Source: Betaproteobacteria bacterium
Lineage (GTDB): Bacteria; Pseudomonadota; Gammaproteobacteria; Burkholderiales; Burkholderiaceae
Assembly: GCA_016867965.1 (NCBI GenBank)
Contig: VGIH01000002.1
Coordinates: forward strand, 1 to 41,554
DNA: 41,554 nucleotides
Direction of reading: 5' to 3'
The translations under genes and the position numbers were made by a program. Below, piece by piece: positions 1 to 9,855 of the stretch. Under the pieces are notes generated by a model. That model searched no databases. It was given only the letters and a program-made list of their open reading frames with translations, and was not told the origin of the DNA. The number at the start of each line of letters is the position of its first letter. Positions within the stretch are counted from its first letter, which is position 1.

Positions 1-126
1 TTTAAGGAATGGGCTGAGTATTTGTCGCGGGCAACTCACTTCTGCACCCGTTGCTCGGGCACAGAAGCGGTCGTACGTTCCAGTCGACGAGGCGTTATTA
101 AACCCCGATTTAGTCGAGGTCTGTAA
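1..126 (+). CDS. C-terminal fragment of an unidentified protein with a CxxC pair (5' end outside window)
   Basis: Frame 1 is open from base 1 to a TAA at 124-126: FKEWAEYLSRATHFCTRCSGTEAVVRSSRRGVIKPRFSRGL*. It overlaps the 3' end of the convergent DUF3501 ORF by 17 nt. Confidence 0.35.
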   Translation, partial: FKEWAEYLSRATHFCTRCSGTEAVVRSSRRGVIKPRFSRGL

Positions 127-715
127 CTAAGGAAGCGAGTGTTTCATGGGGGAGGGTTTCGACATGCATGGGATAACCCTTGTGGTCGCAACCCACCATC
201 ATCTGAGCACCCGCCTTGAGCGCGTCTTTCATGGCCGGTGTTAGTGGAATGCGCAGGAAATGCACGGCCGAGGTTTTCTCGGTCGTTGCTCGCTCTAAAT
301 CCTCGTCGGCAATTGCATAGACCCGTGGCTGACCTTCAATCTCAATAAAGATCTGATCTTCAACACCAACCAACTTTGCAAGCGCGACGCGACGATCTGC
401 CTCATTGGGGTACTCAATCATCATGGTGACCTTAAAGTCCGAACCACCAGGTACCATGGGGTTGTATGCATCCAACTCATCTTGAATACCTTCGTCTTCG
501 AAGGTTTTCTCAACGCGTAACATCTCTTGAATCTGATAACGCATTAAGAACTCGTTTTCAAAGATGAGAGTAAGGTGATCGCCTAAATGAACAGTGCGCA
601 GTTTGCGTTCAGCAATGGCGCGCGCTCTGATGTCAGGACGTGCTTTGTGATAAGTCTCAAGGCTTAATAAACTATCGCGAGTAATTTTTCCCATTTCAAT
701 TGATCCTGTTGTCAT
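110..715 (-). CDS. DUF3501 family protein
   Basis: 201 aa ORF (MGKITRDSLLSLETYHKARPDIRARAIAERKLRTVHLGDHLTLIFEN...) directly downstream of a GlpC-like Fe-S protein, the usual DUF3501 context. Confidence 0.85.
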   Translation of the reverse strand: MTTGSIEMGKITRDSLLSLETYHKARPDIRARAIAERKLRTVHLGDHLTLIFENEFLMRYQIQEMLRVEKTFEDEGIQDELDAYNPMVPGGSDFKVTMMIEYPNEADRRVALAKLVGVEDQIFIEIEGQPRVYAIADEDLERATTEKTSAVHFLRIPLTPAMKDALKAGAQMMVGCDHKGYPMHVETLPHETLASLVTDLD

Positions 716-718
716 GAT

Positions 719-2056
719 TTAGAGTCCGTAGGCTTTGGCCATTAGTGTTAGTGGATGCGCCATGGCAGTTTTCGGCAAACCAAGTTCATCCATCCCTTGA
801 GCAATATGATGCCCAGCGAGTTGGCAATCGGAGCTAATGTAATTGGGCGATTCTTCGGCCATGCTGCGAAATACTGGACGACCAATTTTCATCGCCATTG
901 CATGAAACTCTTTTTTTACACCCCACGTTCCTGAGTGGCCTGAGCAGCGCTCAACCACATTCACTTCAGTACCTGGAATGAGTTTGAGTGCTTCAGCGGT
1001 CTTCTGGCCAACGTTTTGCACGCGTGAGTGGCAGGCAACGTGATAGCTCACATGACCCAGCTCTTCTTTGAAGTCTTGATTGAGGAGGCCATCTTTACTG
1101 CGCGCAATAAAGTACTCAAACGGATCCCACATGGCTTCTTTGACCGCTTGCACATCAGCATCATCTGGGAACATGAGGGGTAACTCTTGTTTGAACATCA
1201 GGGTGCACGATGGAATTGGGGTCACGATGGCGTAACCCTCACGCGCCAATTTAGCAAGTTTGGGGATGTTCTTATCTTTATTTTCTTTTACGGATTCAAG
1301 GTCACCCAATTCGAGTTTTGGCATTCCACAGCACGCCTCTTTATCAACTAGCGCATAGGGAATCTGATTGTGATTCAGAATCTTGATGAGGTCTTGGCCA
1401 ATACCGGGCTCGTTGTAGTTGATGTAGCAGGTTGCATAGATGGCGACCTTGCCAGGAGTGCGTTGACCATCTTTAACTGGAAACGCCGCCGATGTCTTCG
1501 CCAATTGTGGGAAGGTCTTCGCAGCATACTCAGGAACCCACGCTTTTTTATCAACGCCTAAAGCACCTTCCATTACCAGTCGTGTAACACCCATGTTATT
1601 GACCGCATTGACTGCTTGGGTCACGATTGGAATGCCTGCAAATTGACCGAGTTTGTCCGTAGACGATAACAATTTGTCGCGAAAGGTCGTTTTACCCTCT
1701 TTGAAGGCAACCGCTTTGGCGCGCAACATGAGGTGAGGGAAATCAATATTCCACGGGTGAGGTGGGGTGTAGGGGCATTTGGTCATGTAGCAAACATCAC
1801 ACAGATAACACTGATCAACAACTTTTTGATAATCCGCTTTCGCTACCCCTTCCACTTCACCTTCTTCGGTCGCATCGACAAGATCAAAAAGGGTTGGGAA
1901 TGAGCCGCACAGGTTGACGCAGCGACGGCAACCATGGCAAAGATCGAACACCCGCTCTATCTCGGCTTCAAGCTTTTCGGTGTTGTAGAAGTCCGGATTT
2001 GTCCAGTCCAGGGGGTGTCTGGTTGGGGCTTCGAGATTACCTTCGCGTAAAGTCAT
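719..2056 (-). CDS. (Fe-S)-binding protein, heterodisulfide reductase/GlpC-like
   Basis: Two 4Fe-4S motifs (CHGCRRCVNLC; CYLCDVCYMTKCP) and CCG-type C-terminal motifs (ACCGMPKLELG, CSGHSGTWG). Confidence 0.88.
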   Translation of the reverse strand: MTLREGNLEAPTRHPLDWTNPDFYNTEKLEAEIERVFDLCHGCRRCVNLCGSFPTLFDLVDATEEGEVEGVAKADYQKVVDQCYLCDVCYMTKCPYTPPHPWNIDFPHLMLRAKAVAFKEGKTTFRDKLLSSTDKLGQFAGIPIVTQAVNAVNNMGVTRLVMEGALGVDKKAWVPEYAAKTFPQLAKTSAAFPVKDGQRTPGKVAIYATCYINYNEPGIGQDLIKILNHNQIPYALVDKEACCGMPKLELGDLESVKENKDKNIPKLAKLAREGYAIVTPIPSCTLMFKQELPLMFPDDADVQAVKEAMWDPFEYFIARSKDGLLNQDFKEELGHVSYHVACHSRVQNVGQKTAEALKLIPGTEVNVVERCSGHSGTWGVKKEFHAMAMKIGRPVFRSMAEESPNYISSDCQLAGHHIAQGMDELGLPKTAMAHPLTLMAKAYGL

Positions 2057-2170
2057 GGGTTTACCTTCGAGAGAAAAATTAAGATGGACGCAGTTTAGGG
2101 TTTTTTCCTATGATAGCCAAATTGTATTAATTAAAAATATTGATAGATTTTATTTAAATAACTGATTTAT

Positions 2171-2758
2171 ATGGATTTTTATGGATTATTGATTTCCACT
2201 GGGGTTGTTGCCTTAGCGGAAATCGGGGATAAGACCCAGCTTTTATCCTTGATGCTCGCTGCGCGCTATCCCAAACATGCTTGGCCAATTGTGTGGGGGA
2301 TCCTGCTGGCAACCCTTGCCAACCACGCCCTGGCCGCCTATGTGGGGCATTGGGTTGCTGGGCTACTGAGTCCTGATCTATTGCGTTGGATCTTGGGGAT
2401 TGGATTTTTAGCCCTCGGCGCATGGCTACTCATTCCCGACAAACTGGATGAAGGCCAGGCCGCAAAACCAGCCAAAGGGGCTTGGGCAATTTTTGTCTTA
2501 ACCACCAGCTTGTTCTTCATTGCTGAAATGGGAGATAAAACCCAAATCGCGACGATTGCGCTCGGTGCAAAGTACGACAGTGTTTTATCTGTAACCCTTG
2601 GAACCACTCTGGGCATGATGTTAGCGAATGCCCCGGCAGTATGGCTTGGACAACAATTTACCAAGCGCTTGCCAATTGCGTGGGTGCATCGGATTGCCGC
2701 CACGATTTTCATTGTGCTTGGAATGGCTACTCTACTTTGGGGTGGGAATCTTACCTAA
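2171..2758 (+). CDS. TMEM165/GDT1 (UPF0016) family cation transporter
   Basis: Hydrophobic 195 aa protein with duplicated E-x-G-D-K-T-Q motifs (AEIGDKTQLLSLML and AEMGDKTQIATIAL). Confidence 0.92.
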   Translation: MDFYGLLISTGVVALAEIGDKTQLLSLMLAARYPKHAWPIVWGILLATLANHALAAYVGHWVAGLLSPDLLRWILGIGFLALGAWLLIPDKLDEGQAAKPAKGAWAIFVLTTSLFFIAEMGDKTQIATIALGAKYDSVLSVTLGTTLGMMLANAPAVWLGQQFTKRLPIAWVHRIAATIFIVLGMATLLWGGNLT

Positions 2759-2790
2759 TTACTTATTTAGGAAGCAACTAAAATCATTTC

Positions 2791-5457
2791 ATGCGAACTG
2801 ATTCTGCCAAGCGCTTTTTGCGCCTCCACTACACAGCCCCTGATTATCAATTTGGCCAGGTGGAACTTGATGTTGAGTTAATACCTCAGCGCACCCTCGT
2901 GCATAGTCGCATTGAGGTGATCCCGACTGAGGCAACACAAAATGCTAAAGACGAGGTTTCCCTCATCTTGGATGGCGAGGATCTAGAGTTTATTAGTCTG
3001 CGCATCAATGGCCAAACCCATCGCCATGTGGAGTTAACACCAGGCCGAATGGTGATTCATGGCCTACCTAATCGAGGTAAGCAAAATTTTGTCATTGAAA
3101 TCAAAGCCGCATGCATACCTGAAAAAAATACCTCCCTAATGGGGCTGTATGTCTCACGCGGTAATTTCTTTACGCAGTGCGAAGCAGAGGGTTTTCGCAA
3201 AATTACTTATTACCAAGATCGCCCCGATGTAATGGCGCGCTATCGGGTGACCTTGCGTGCCCGCAAAGCGGATTATCCGGTCTTGCTCTCGAATGGAAAT
3301 TTGATTGCCAAAGAGGATTTAGCTGATGGTTGGCACAGCGCTATTTGGGAGGATCCATTTCCGAAACCTTCTTATTTATTTGCATTAGTGGCTGGCAAAT
3401 TTGTTTGCTTAGAGGATGTCATTACTTCTGGTGGTGGCGATAAAAAGCTATTGCAAATTTGGGTCGAGCCCCGCGATTTGCATAAAACCCATCATGCAAT
3501 GGATTCTTTAAAGCGATCAATCGCCTGGGATGAAGAACGCTTTGGATTGGAACTTGATTTAGAGCGCTTCATGATTGTGGCCGTGAGCGACTTCAATATG
3601 GGGGCGATGGAGAACAAGGGTCTCAATATCTTTAATACTAAGTTTGTGCTTGCGGATGCGCAAACTGCCACGGATACGGATTTTGCCAATGTAGAGAGCG
3701 TGGTCGCGCACGAGTATTTTCATAATTGGACGGGTAACCGGGTGACTTGCCGGGATTGGTTTCAGTTATCACTAAAAGAAGGTTTAACGGTATTTCGGGA
3801 TCAAGAGTTCTCAGCCGATCAAATGGGTACCGAGTCTGGTAGGGCAGTCAAGCGCATCGACGATGTGCGTTTATTACGCCAGATGCAGTTCCCCGAGGAT
3901 GCGGGACCCATGGCGCATCCCATTCGCCCTGATGAGTATCAAGAAATCAATAATTTCTATACGGTCACGGTTTACGAGAAGGGTGCCGAAGTAGTACGGA
4001 TGTATCAAACCTTACTCGGGGTCGACGGCTTTCGTCGCGGTATGGATTTGTACTTCAAGCGACATGATGGGATGGCGGTCACTTGCGATGAGTTCATCGC
4101 GGCGATGGCAGACGCCAATGGGCGTGATCTCAGTCAGTTTAAAAATTGGTACAGTCAATCGGGTACCCCACGGGTTCAAGTCAAGGAACAATTTGATTCG
4201 CGCAAACACGAGTACCGCTTGACCCTCAAGCAATCTTGCCCGCCCACTCCCGGGCAAGTAACCAAAAAGCCATTTCATATTCCATTGAAAGCGAGTTTGT
4301 TGTTTGAACAAGATGCATCCATTGGCTCGAAAGAGGGAAAGTATTTTGGTCAAGAGGTATTGCTGGAGCTGACCCAGCCAGAGCAAACTTGGGTCGTTAA
4401 GCAAATTCCTGCCAAACCCGTGCTTTCAATCAATCGGGATTTCTCTGCTCCCATTGTGCTTGAGCATCCGCAGAGTGAAGCAGAGCTACTCGCTCTGATG
4501 GCATACGAAACCGATTCGTTCAACCGCTGGGAGGCTGTGCAAAAGTTAGCCCAACAATTTATTTTGGCAGACCGAAAGCCCGACCAACAATTACTAGAGG
4601 CCTACCGCAGATTGTTGGTTGATCCACAATTGGATCCAGCCTATAAGCAACTTCTCTTTACGCTGCCAGCTGAAAGCTATTTGTATGAGCAGGCTCAATC
4701 GGTTGATCCTCAGAAATTACATTGGGCGCGTAGAGGCTTTAAGTCAGCCTTGGCAAAAGCACTCAAATCCGATTGGGCGAAGACCTATAAGTCGCTTCAA
4801 ACGTCAATGAACTACAGCCCGGATGCCAATAGCATGGGTCGGCGTGCCCTCAAAAATGATGCACTTATGATGCTTTTGGAAACCAACGATACGCAATGGT
4901 ACGAAGTGGCTGAGGAGCAATACGAGTTAGCAAACAATATGACCGATCGCTTTGCGGCATTACAGGCTCTTGTATTCGCTGGTGCACCGCAGGCTGAGAA
5001 TGCCATAGCGGATTTTTATCAGCGCTTTGCCGAAGATCCTCTCGTGGTGGATAAGTGGTTTGCTTTGCAAGCAACTCGACCCCCACAAACCGAGGGTCAG
5101 TCTGTGCTTGGTCTCGTTCAGGCGCTCATGCGTCATCCTGCTTTCCAGATGAATAACCCCAATCGGGTACGCAGCCTTATTCATGCATTTTGTTTGAGCA
5201 ACCCGGGTGGATTTCATGGGGCTGATGGTGTGACCTATGCCTTTTGGGCTGAGCAGGTGATTGCACTTGATGAGATCAATCCCCAGGTAGCGGCACGACT
5301 AGCTCGCGGTTTAGACCGCTGGCGTCAGTTTGCACCGCGCTACCAAAGGCCAATGAAAGCTGGGTTGGAGACAGTAGCGGCAGTTAGTCGTCTTTCACCC
5401 GATGTGCACGAGGTCATATCAAAGGCATTAGCGAGCACTCATCCCAGCAAGCCATAA
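2791..5457 (+). CDS. pepN: aminopeptidase N (M1 family)
   Basis: 888 aa; GAMENKGLNIFN and HEYFHNWTGNRVT zinc-peptidase motifs. Confidence 0.97.
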   Translation: MRTDSAKRFLRLHYTAPDYQFGQVELDVELIPQRTLVHSRIEVIPTEATQNAKDEVSLILDGEDLEFISLRINGQTHRHVELTPGRMVIHGLPNRGKQNFVIEIKAACIPEKNTSLMGLYVSRGNFFTQCEAEGFRKITYYQDRPDVMARYRVTLRARKADYPVLLSNGNLIAKEDLADGWHSAIWEDPFPKPSYLFALVAGKFVCLEDVITSGGGDKKLLQIWVEPRDLHKTHHAMDSLKRSIAWDEERFGLELDLERFMIVAVSDFNMGAMENKGLNIFNTKFVLADAQTATDTDFANVESVVAHEYFHNWTGNRVTCRDWFQLSLKEGLTVFRDQEFSADQMGTESGRAVKRIDDVRLLRQMQFPEDAGPMAHPIRPDEYQEINNFYTVTVYEKGAEVVRMYQTLLGVDGFRRGMDLYFKRHDGMAVTCDEFIAAMADANGRDLSQFKNWYSQSGTPRVQVKEQFDSRKHEYRLTLKQSCPPTPGQVTKKPFHIPLKASLLFEQDASIGSKEGKYFGQEVLLELTQPEQTWVVKQIPAKPVLSINRDFSAPIVLEHPQSEAELLALMAYETDSFNRWEAVQKLAQQFILADRKPDQQLLEAYRRLLVDPQLDPAYKQLLFTLPAESYLYEQAQSVDPQKLHWARRGFKSALAKALKSDWAKTYKSLQTSMNYSPDANSMGRRALKNDALMMLLETNDTQWYEVAEEQYELANNMTDRFAALQALVFAGAPQAENAIADFYQRFAEDPLVVDKWFALQATRPPQTEGQSVLGLVQALMRHPAFQMNNPNRVRSLIHAFCLSNPGGFHGADGVTYAFWAEQVIALDEINPQVAARLARGLDRWRQFAPRYQRPMKAGLETVAAVSRLSPDVHEVISKALASTHPSKP

Positions 5458-5478
5458 AGGCATTGATTTTGCTGGGAT
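5441..5478. repeat. 10-bp perfect inverted repeat across the pepN stop codon
   Basis: atcccagcaa (5441-5450) pairs with ttgctgggat (5469-5478); 18-nt loop; no T-run follows. Confidence 0.6.
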
Positions 5479-5518
5479 AAAATCACAAGCTTAACGTAAT
5501 CTAGTTCTTAAGGTTCAT

Positions 5519-5594
5519 GCCGGAATAGCTCAGTTGGTAGAGCAGCGCATTCGTAATGCGAAGGTCGTAGGTTCGATTCCTATTTCCGGCACCA
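5519..5594 (+). tRNA. tRNA-Thr (anticodon CGU), CCA encoded
   Basis: gccggaatagctcagttggtagagcagcgcattcgtaatgcgaaggtcgtaggttcgattcctatttccggcacca: GCCGGAA/TTCCGGC acceptor stem, anticodon loop TTCGTAA, GGTTCGATTCC T-arm. Confidence 0.96.
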
Positions 5595-5620
5595 TCGTTT
5601 CTAATAAATAAATGCCTAAA

Positions 5621-5652
5621 GTACGGGTTTTCACTAGTCAGTACGGGTTTTA
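5621..5652. repeat. Two direct copies of gtacgggtttt, 20 bp apart, downstream of tRNA-Thr
   Basis: Exact 11-mer at 5621-5631 and 5641-5651. Confidence 0.85.
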
Positions 5653-5778
5653 CTTATGTGAAAATTTTTGTTTGTTGATGTTTGTCAATTTTTGTCTAAA
5701 ACTTTTATTGAAGAATTAGTTAATAAAGTTGCTACATAACAATATTAATACTTTGAAAAACTTTTTGGAGGAGCAGCT

Positions 5779-6789
5779 ATGCGTTTGAGATTCAAGTCCA
5801 CCTTATTGAGTGTTGCGTTGATGGCTGGTTTTGCAGCTACAACCACCGCTCACGCTCAGGCTAAGTGGGAGCCAACAAAACCAGTTGAATTCATTATCTC
5901 TGCCGGTCCTGGTGGTGGCGCTGATCAAATGGCGCGAATGATTCAGGGTATTATCACTAAGCATAACCTGATGAAGCAGTCCATCATCCCTGTGAATAAG
6001 GGTGCAGGTGCAGGTGCCGAAGGTTATTTGGCCATTAAAGAAGCTAAGGGTGATCCCAACAAGATCATTATTACCCTCTCAAACCTGTTCACAACTCCTC
6101 GCGCAACCGGCGTGCCGTTTAGCTGGAAGGACATGACCCCAGTTGCGATGTTGGCTCTCGACCAGTTTGTGTTGTGGACCAATTCTGAAAAAGGTTATAA
6201 GTCCGCTAAAGACTATATCGACGCAGCAAAAGCTGCTGGCCCAGGCAAGTTCAAGATGGCTGGAACTGGATCGAAGCAAGAAGACCAAATCATCACCGTA
6301 GCGCTTGAAAAAGCAACTGGTACAAAGTTCACATATGTACCTTTCGGAGGTGGTGGCGCAGTAGCGGTTCAGTTAGTTGGTAATCACGTGGACTCGACTG
6401 TTAATAATCCGATCGAGGCTGTTGCACAGTGGCGCGCTGGCAAATTAACTGCGCAGTGCGTATTTGACACTCAGCGTATGCCCTATAAAGAGAAAATCAC
6501 AGCGACTCAATCATGGAATGATGTTCCAACCTGTAGAGAGGTTGGCGTTAACACTGATTACGTGATGTTGCGCGGTATTTTTATGCCGCCCGGTGTGACT
6601 CAGGCGCAAGTCGATTTTTACATCGATCTGTTCAAAAAAGTTCGTGAGACACCGGAGTGGAAGAAATTCATGGCTGATGGTGCGTTCAACCAAACCTTTA
6701 TGACCGGCAAAGAATACGTAGCTTGGTTAGAAAAGGCTGATGCATTACATGCCCAACTGATGAAAGAAGCAGGATTTCTTGCGAAGTAA
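5779..6789 (+). CDS. tctC: Tripartite tricarboxylate transporter substrate-binding protein (Bug/TctC family)
   Basis: Signal peptide; WEPTKPVEFIISAGPGGGADQMAR; followed by TctB- and TctA-like genes. Confidence 0.92.
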   Translation: MRLRFKSTLLSVALMAGFAATTTAHAQAKWEPTKPVEFIISAGPGGGADQMARMIQGIITKHNLMKQSIIPVNKGAGAGAEGYLAIKEAKGDPNKIIITLSNLFTTPRATGVPFSWKDMTPVAMLALDQFVLWTNSEKGYKSAKDYIDAAKAAGPGKFKMAGTGSKQEDQIITVALEKATGTKFTYVPFGGGGAVAVQLVGNHVDSTVNNPIEAVAQWRAGKLTAQCVFDTQRMPYKEKITATQSWNDVPTCREVGVNTDYVMLRGIFMPPGVTQAQVDFYIDLFKKVRETPEWKKFMADGAFNQTFMTGKEYVAWLEKADALHAQLMKEAGFLAK

Positions 6790-6804
6790 TGATGTAATCT
6801 AAGA

Positions 6805-6837
6805 AATAAGACCTCATTGTGGGGTCTTATTTTTTTC
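6805..6837 (+). terminator. Rho-independent terminator/attenuator between tctC and tctB
   Basis: aataagacctc-attgt-ggggtcttatt: 11-bp stem with one G-U pair, followed by a T-run. Confidence 0.85.
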
Positions 6838-6870
6838 CTAATGAATAAAAAATATTAGAAAAGTACAGTT

Positions 6871-7386
6871 ATGTCAGAGCAATCAAATCAAAATTCCCTT
6901 GTTAGTATGCGTACAGTTGAGATTGCTGTGGCGCTCATGTTTCTTGTTTTTGCGATAGTTGTTATGCAAGGCAGTATTAAATTGGGATCTAGCTGGGGTA
7001 GTGACGGCCCACAAGCTGGTTATTTCCCTTTTTATATTAGTTTGATTATTTTGATCTCCAGTTCTGCAACCTTGATTCAGGCGGTTCGGCAAAAAGAATT
7101 GAGTAATGAGACTTTTGTAGACAAAGGCCCATTTCGTCAGGTATTAGCTGTTCTTATTCCTGCCTTCTTCTTCACCTTATCGATGCAGTTAATCGGCATC
7201 TATGTTTCTGCTGCAATTTATATTGCTTTTTTCATGATCTGGATTGGTAAGTACGCCGTATGGAAATCGATTGCCCTCGGTGTGGCAGTTAGCGTTGCGC
7301 TCTACATGATGTTTGAGTACTGGTTCCAGATTCCATTGCCCAGCGGTTCATTAATTAACCCGCTCGCATTGGTTGGTATTCAATAA
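6871..7386 (+). CDS. tctB: Tripartite tricarboxylate transporter small membrane protein TctB
   Basis: 171 aa hydrophobic protein with the GPQAGYFPFYISL motif, located between TctC and TctA. Confidence 0.9.
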   Translation: MSEQSNQNSLVSMRTVEIAVALMFLVFAIVVMQGSIKLGSSWGSDGPQAGYFPFYISLIILISSSATLIQAVRQKELSNETFVDKGPFRQVLAVLIPAFFFTLSMQLIGIYVSAAIYIAFFMIWIGKYAVWKSIALGVAVSVALYMMFEYWFQIPLPSGSLINPLALVGIQ

Positions 7387-7429
7387 GACACATTTATCCC
7401 TAAAACTAGAAAAATAAGAGGAACGTACG

Positions 7430-8923
7430 GTGGAAGAACTTAACGCACTTCTTAATGGCTTTGCAGTCGCACTGTCGCCATTTAATATTTTGCTGATGTT
7501 GGTGGGCGTAACGCTTGGAGTCATTATCGGCGTCTTGCCTGGCCTAGGCGGCGCCAACGGCATTGCAATTTTGTTGCCATTAACCTTTACGATGCCCCCC
7601 ACATCGGCCATCATCATGCTCTCTTGTATCTACTGGGGCGCTTTATTTGGTGGAGCTATAACGTCCATTTTGTTTAATATTCCCGGTGAGCCGTGGTCGG
7701 TTGCAACGACCTTTGATGGCTATCCTATGGCCCAACAGGGCAAGGCGGGTGAGGCCCTAACTATTTCCTTCACCTCTTCATTTATTGGCGCTTTATTTGC
7801 CATCATTATGATCACCTTCTTAGCGCCTTTGGTTGCTAAATTTGCTTTGCGTTTTGGTCCACCGGAGTTCTTTGCGGTTTATCTTCTAACCTTCTGTAGT
7901 TTTGTGGGTATGAACAAGGGTTCGCCATTTAAGGTGCTCTCTGCGATGATGCTTGGCTTTGCCTTGGCTGCCGTTGGTATGGACAGCGTGACCGGTCAAT
8001 TACGTCTGACCTTTGGTTCCACCGAACTGATGCGTGGCTTTGATTTCTTGATCGCAGTGATCGGTCTTTTTGGTATCGGCGAAATCTTGCAGTCGATGGA
8101 GGAGGGATTGAACTTCTCCGGTAAGACTGCCAAGATTCGTGCAAAGGTTGTGTTTGAGACCTGGGCGCGATTACCGCGCTACTGGGCCACATCGTTGCGT
8201 AGCTGCTTAATTGGGTGCTGGATGGGCATCACTCCTGGTGGCGCCACTCCTGCAGCGTTCATGAGCTATGGCCTTGCGAAGCAAATGTCAAAGAATCCCA
8301 AAAACTTTGGTAAGGGTGATGAGGAGGGCTTGGTTGCACCTGAGACAGCAAATAATGCAGCAGGTACGGCTGCGCTCCTGCCAATGCTGTCCTTAGGGAT
8401 TCCTGGTTCACCCACTGCAGCCGTATTGTTGGGAGGTCTTTTAATCTGGGGTTTACAACCTGGCCCATTACTCTTTGTGGAGCAACCTGACTTTGTTTGG
8501 GGCTTGATTGCAAGTATGTATCTTGGCAATATTGCAGCGCTCTTTGTGGTACTGACCTGTGTACCAACGTTCGCAGCAATTTTGAAGATCCCGTTCTCGA
8601 TCATTGCGCCAGTCATCATTGTGATTTGCGCAGTCGGTGCCTATACAGTAAACAACGCGATGTTCGATGTGTGGCTGATGTTGGGCTTCGGTGTCTTGGG
8701 TTATCTCTTCAAGAAACTCGACTACCCGATGGCGCCAATGGTTCTAGCCTTGGTCTTAGGTGATCGCGCTGAGGATTCCTTCCGTCAAGCAATGTTAGTT
8801 TCTCAAGGCAATCTTGGGATCTTCTTCTCGAACCCCTTGGTTGGTACCATCACAGGATTGGCATTAGTTCTACTTTTCTGGCCTCTCATCTCGAAGTTGA
8901 GACCTCAAAAAGTAGCCGCATAG
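7430..8923 (+). CDS. tctA: Tripartite tricarboxylate transporter large membrane protein TctA
   Basis: 497 aa; GVLPGLGGANGIAILLPLTF, GALFGGAITSILFNIPGEP and GIPGSPTAAVLLGGLL motifs; GTG start. Confidence 0.95.
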   Translation: MEELNALLNGFAVALSPFNILLMLVGVTLGVIIGVLPGLGGANGIAILLPLTFTMPPTSAIIMLSCIYWGALFGGAITSILFNIPGEPWSVATTFDGYPMAQQGKAGEALTISFTSSFIGALFAIIMITFLAPLVAKFALRFGPPEFFAVYLLTFCSFVGMNKGSPFKVLSAMMLGFALAAVGMDSVTGQLRLTFGSTELMRGFDFLIAVIGLFGIGEILQSMEEGLNFSGKTAKIRAKVVFETWARLPRYWATSLRSCLIGCWMGITPGGATPAAFMSYGLAKQMSKNPKNFGKGDEEGLVAPETANNAAGTAALLPMLSLGIPGSPTAAVLLGGLLIWGLQPGPLLFVEQPDFVWGLIASMYLGNIAALFVVLTCVPTFAAILKIPFSIIAPVIIVICAVGAYTVNNAMFDVWLMLGFGVLGYLFKKLDYPMAPMVLALVLGDRAEDSFRQAMLVSQGNLGIFFSNPLVGTITGLALVLLFWPLISKLRPQKVAA

Positions 8924-8932
8924 TTAACAAAA

Positions 8933-8957
8933 AAAGGGGGGGCGCAAGCCCCCTTTG
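8933..8957 (+). terminator. Probable terminator after the tct operon
   Basis: aaaggggg ... cccccttt hairpin shortly after the tctA stop; the T-tail is weak. Confidence 0.55.
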
Positions 8958-8990
8958 TTCATCTAGAGCACTTCTGGATAAAATATTGTC

Positions 8991-9362
8991 ATGCGTTTTC
9001 CTCATCAAAAACTGATCCATTGGTTTTGTGCCATTGCCTTTTTTTGGAGTGTTTTTACCCCGTCTCTTGCACAAGCCTTTCTGCAATCGCCCAATGAAAA
9101 TTTCCTAACCATGGAACTCTGTGTAGTCGATGGTTCCAAGCAAACCATTAAATTGGATACTGAAGCGCCGGTTACTTTGTCAAATGACTGCCCCTATTGC
9201 TTAGCGCAGTCTCTAGCACCTCTTAGCCTTTTAACCAATCTTGAATTTGCAACCCCCTCAACACCCATATTGACCCCCAGTTTGTATTTGGAGTCCGCAA
9301 AAACTCTATTTGCATGGGTCAAGCTTCCCTCTCAGGGACCACCTCAGAATACTCGCACTTAA
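8991..9362 (+). CDS. DUF2946-like secreted protein
   Basis: N-terminal hydrophobic signal (WFCAIAFFWSVFTPSLAQA), CVVDGSK and CPYC cysteines, next to a copper-chaperone gene. Confidence 0.55.
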   Translation: MRFPHQKLIHWFCAIAFFWSVFTPSLAQAFLQSPNENFLTMELCVVDGSKQTIKLDTEAPVTLSNDCPYCLAQSLAPLSLLTNLEFATPSTPILTPSLYLESAKTLFAWVKLPSQGPPQNTRT

Positions 9363-9418
9363 GTTCAATGGTGGGGCCTTGTTGCCCCTAATGCGAAGTT
9401 TTTCATGGGAGTCAAAGC

Positions 9419-9835
9419 ATGAAGATTCAATCCATGCGGTCATGGTTGGTTGTGGTGCTGGCAGCATTTAGTGTGTCAGCGTTTGCGGGTCCTAATGACC
9501 CACTATTTATTAGCCTAACCAGTGGGGAGCCTCATCGGGTCACGATGGCATTCAATTTCGGTAAGCATCACAACGAAAATGGACATCCCTTGAGTATTTT
9601 TCTAAGCGATCAAGGCGTCTTTGTTGGTGTTAAATCGGGTGCTGATAAGTACGCCGATCAACAAAAAATACTTCAAGAGATTATTGCCAAAGGGGGTACG
9701 GTCATTATGTGCCCCATGTGTTTAAAGCATTACGGATTAAGTCCAGGCGACCTATTGCCTGGTATCAAAATGGGCTCTCCTAAAGTAACAGGCGACGCAC
9801 TCTTTAAAGATGGCACTAAAACAATGACATGGTAA
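9419..9835 (+). CDS. Secreted DsrE/DsrF-like protein with a CPMC motif
   Basis: Signal peptide (WLVVVLAAFSVSAFAG); sulfur-relay-like core (ILQEIIAKGGTVIMCPMCLKHYGLSPGDLLPGIKMGSP). Confidence 0.7.
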   Translation: MKIQSMRSWLVVVLAAFSVSAFAGPNDPLFISLTSGEPHRVTMAFNFGKHHNENGHPLSIFLSDQGVFVGVKSGADKYADQQKILQEIIAKGGTVIMCPMCLKHYGLSPGDLLPGIKMGSPKVTGDALFKDGTKTMTW

Positions 9836-9855
9836 CGATTACAGAAAGGATCATT

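Noticed and set aside
1370-1561. + strand 63 aa ORF inside the GlpC-like gene
   Set aside because: Antisense to a well-supported CDS; no recognisable domain.
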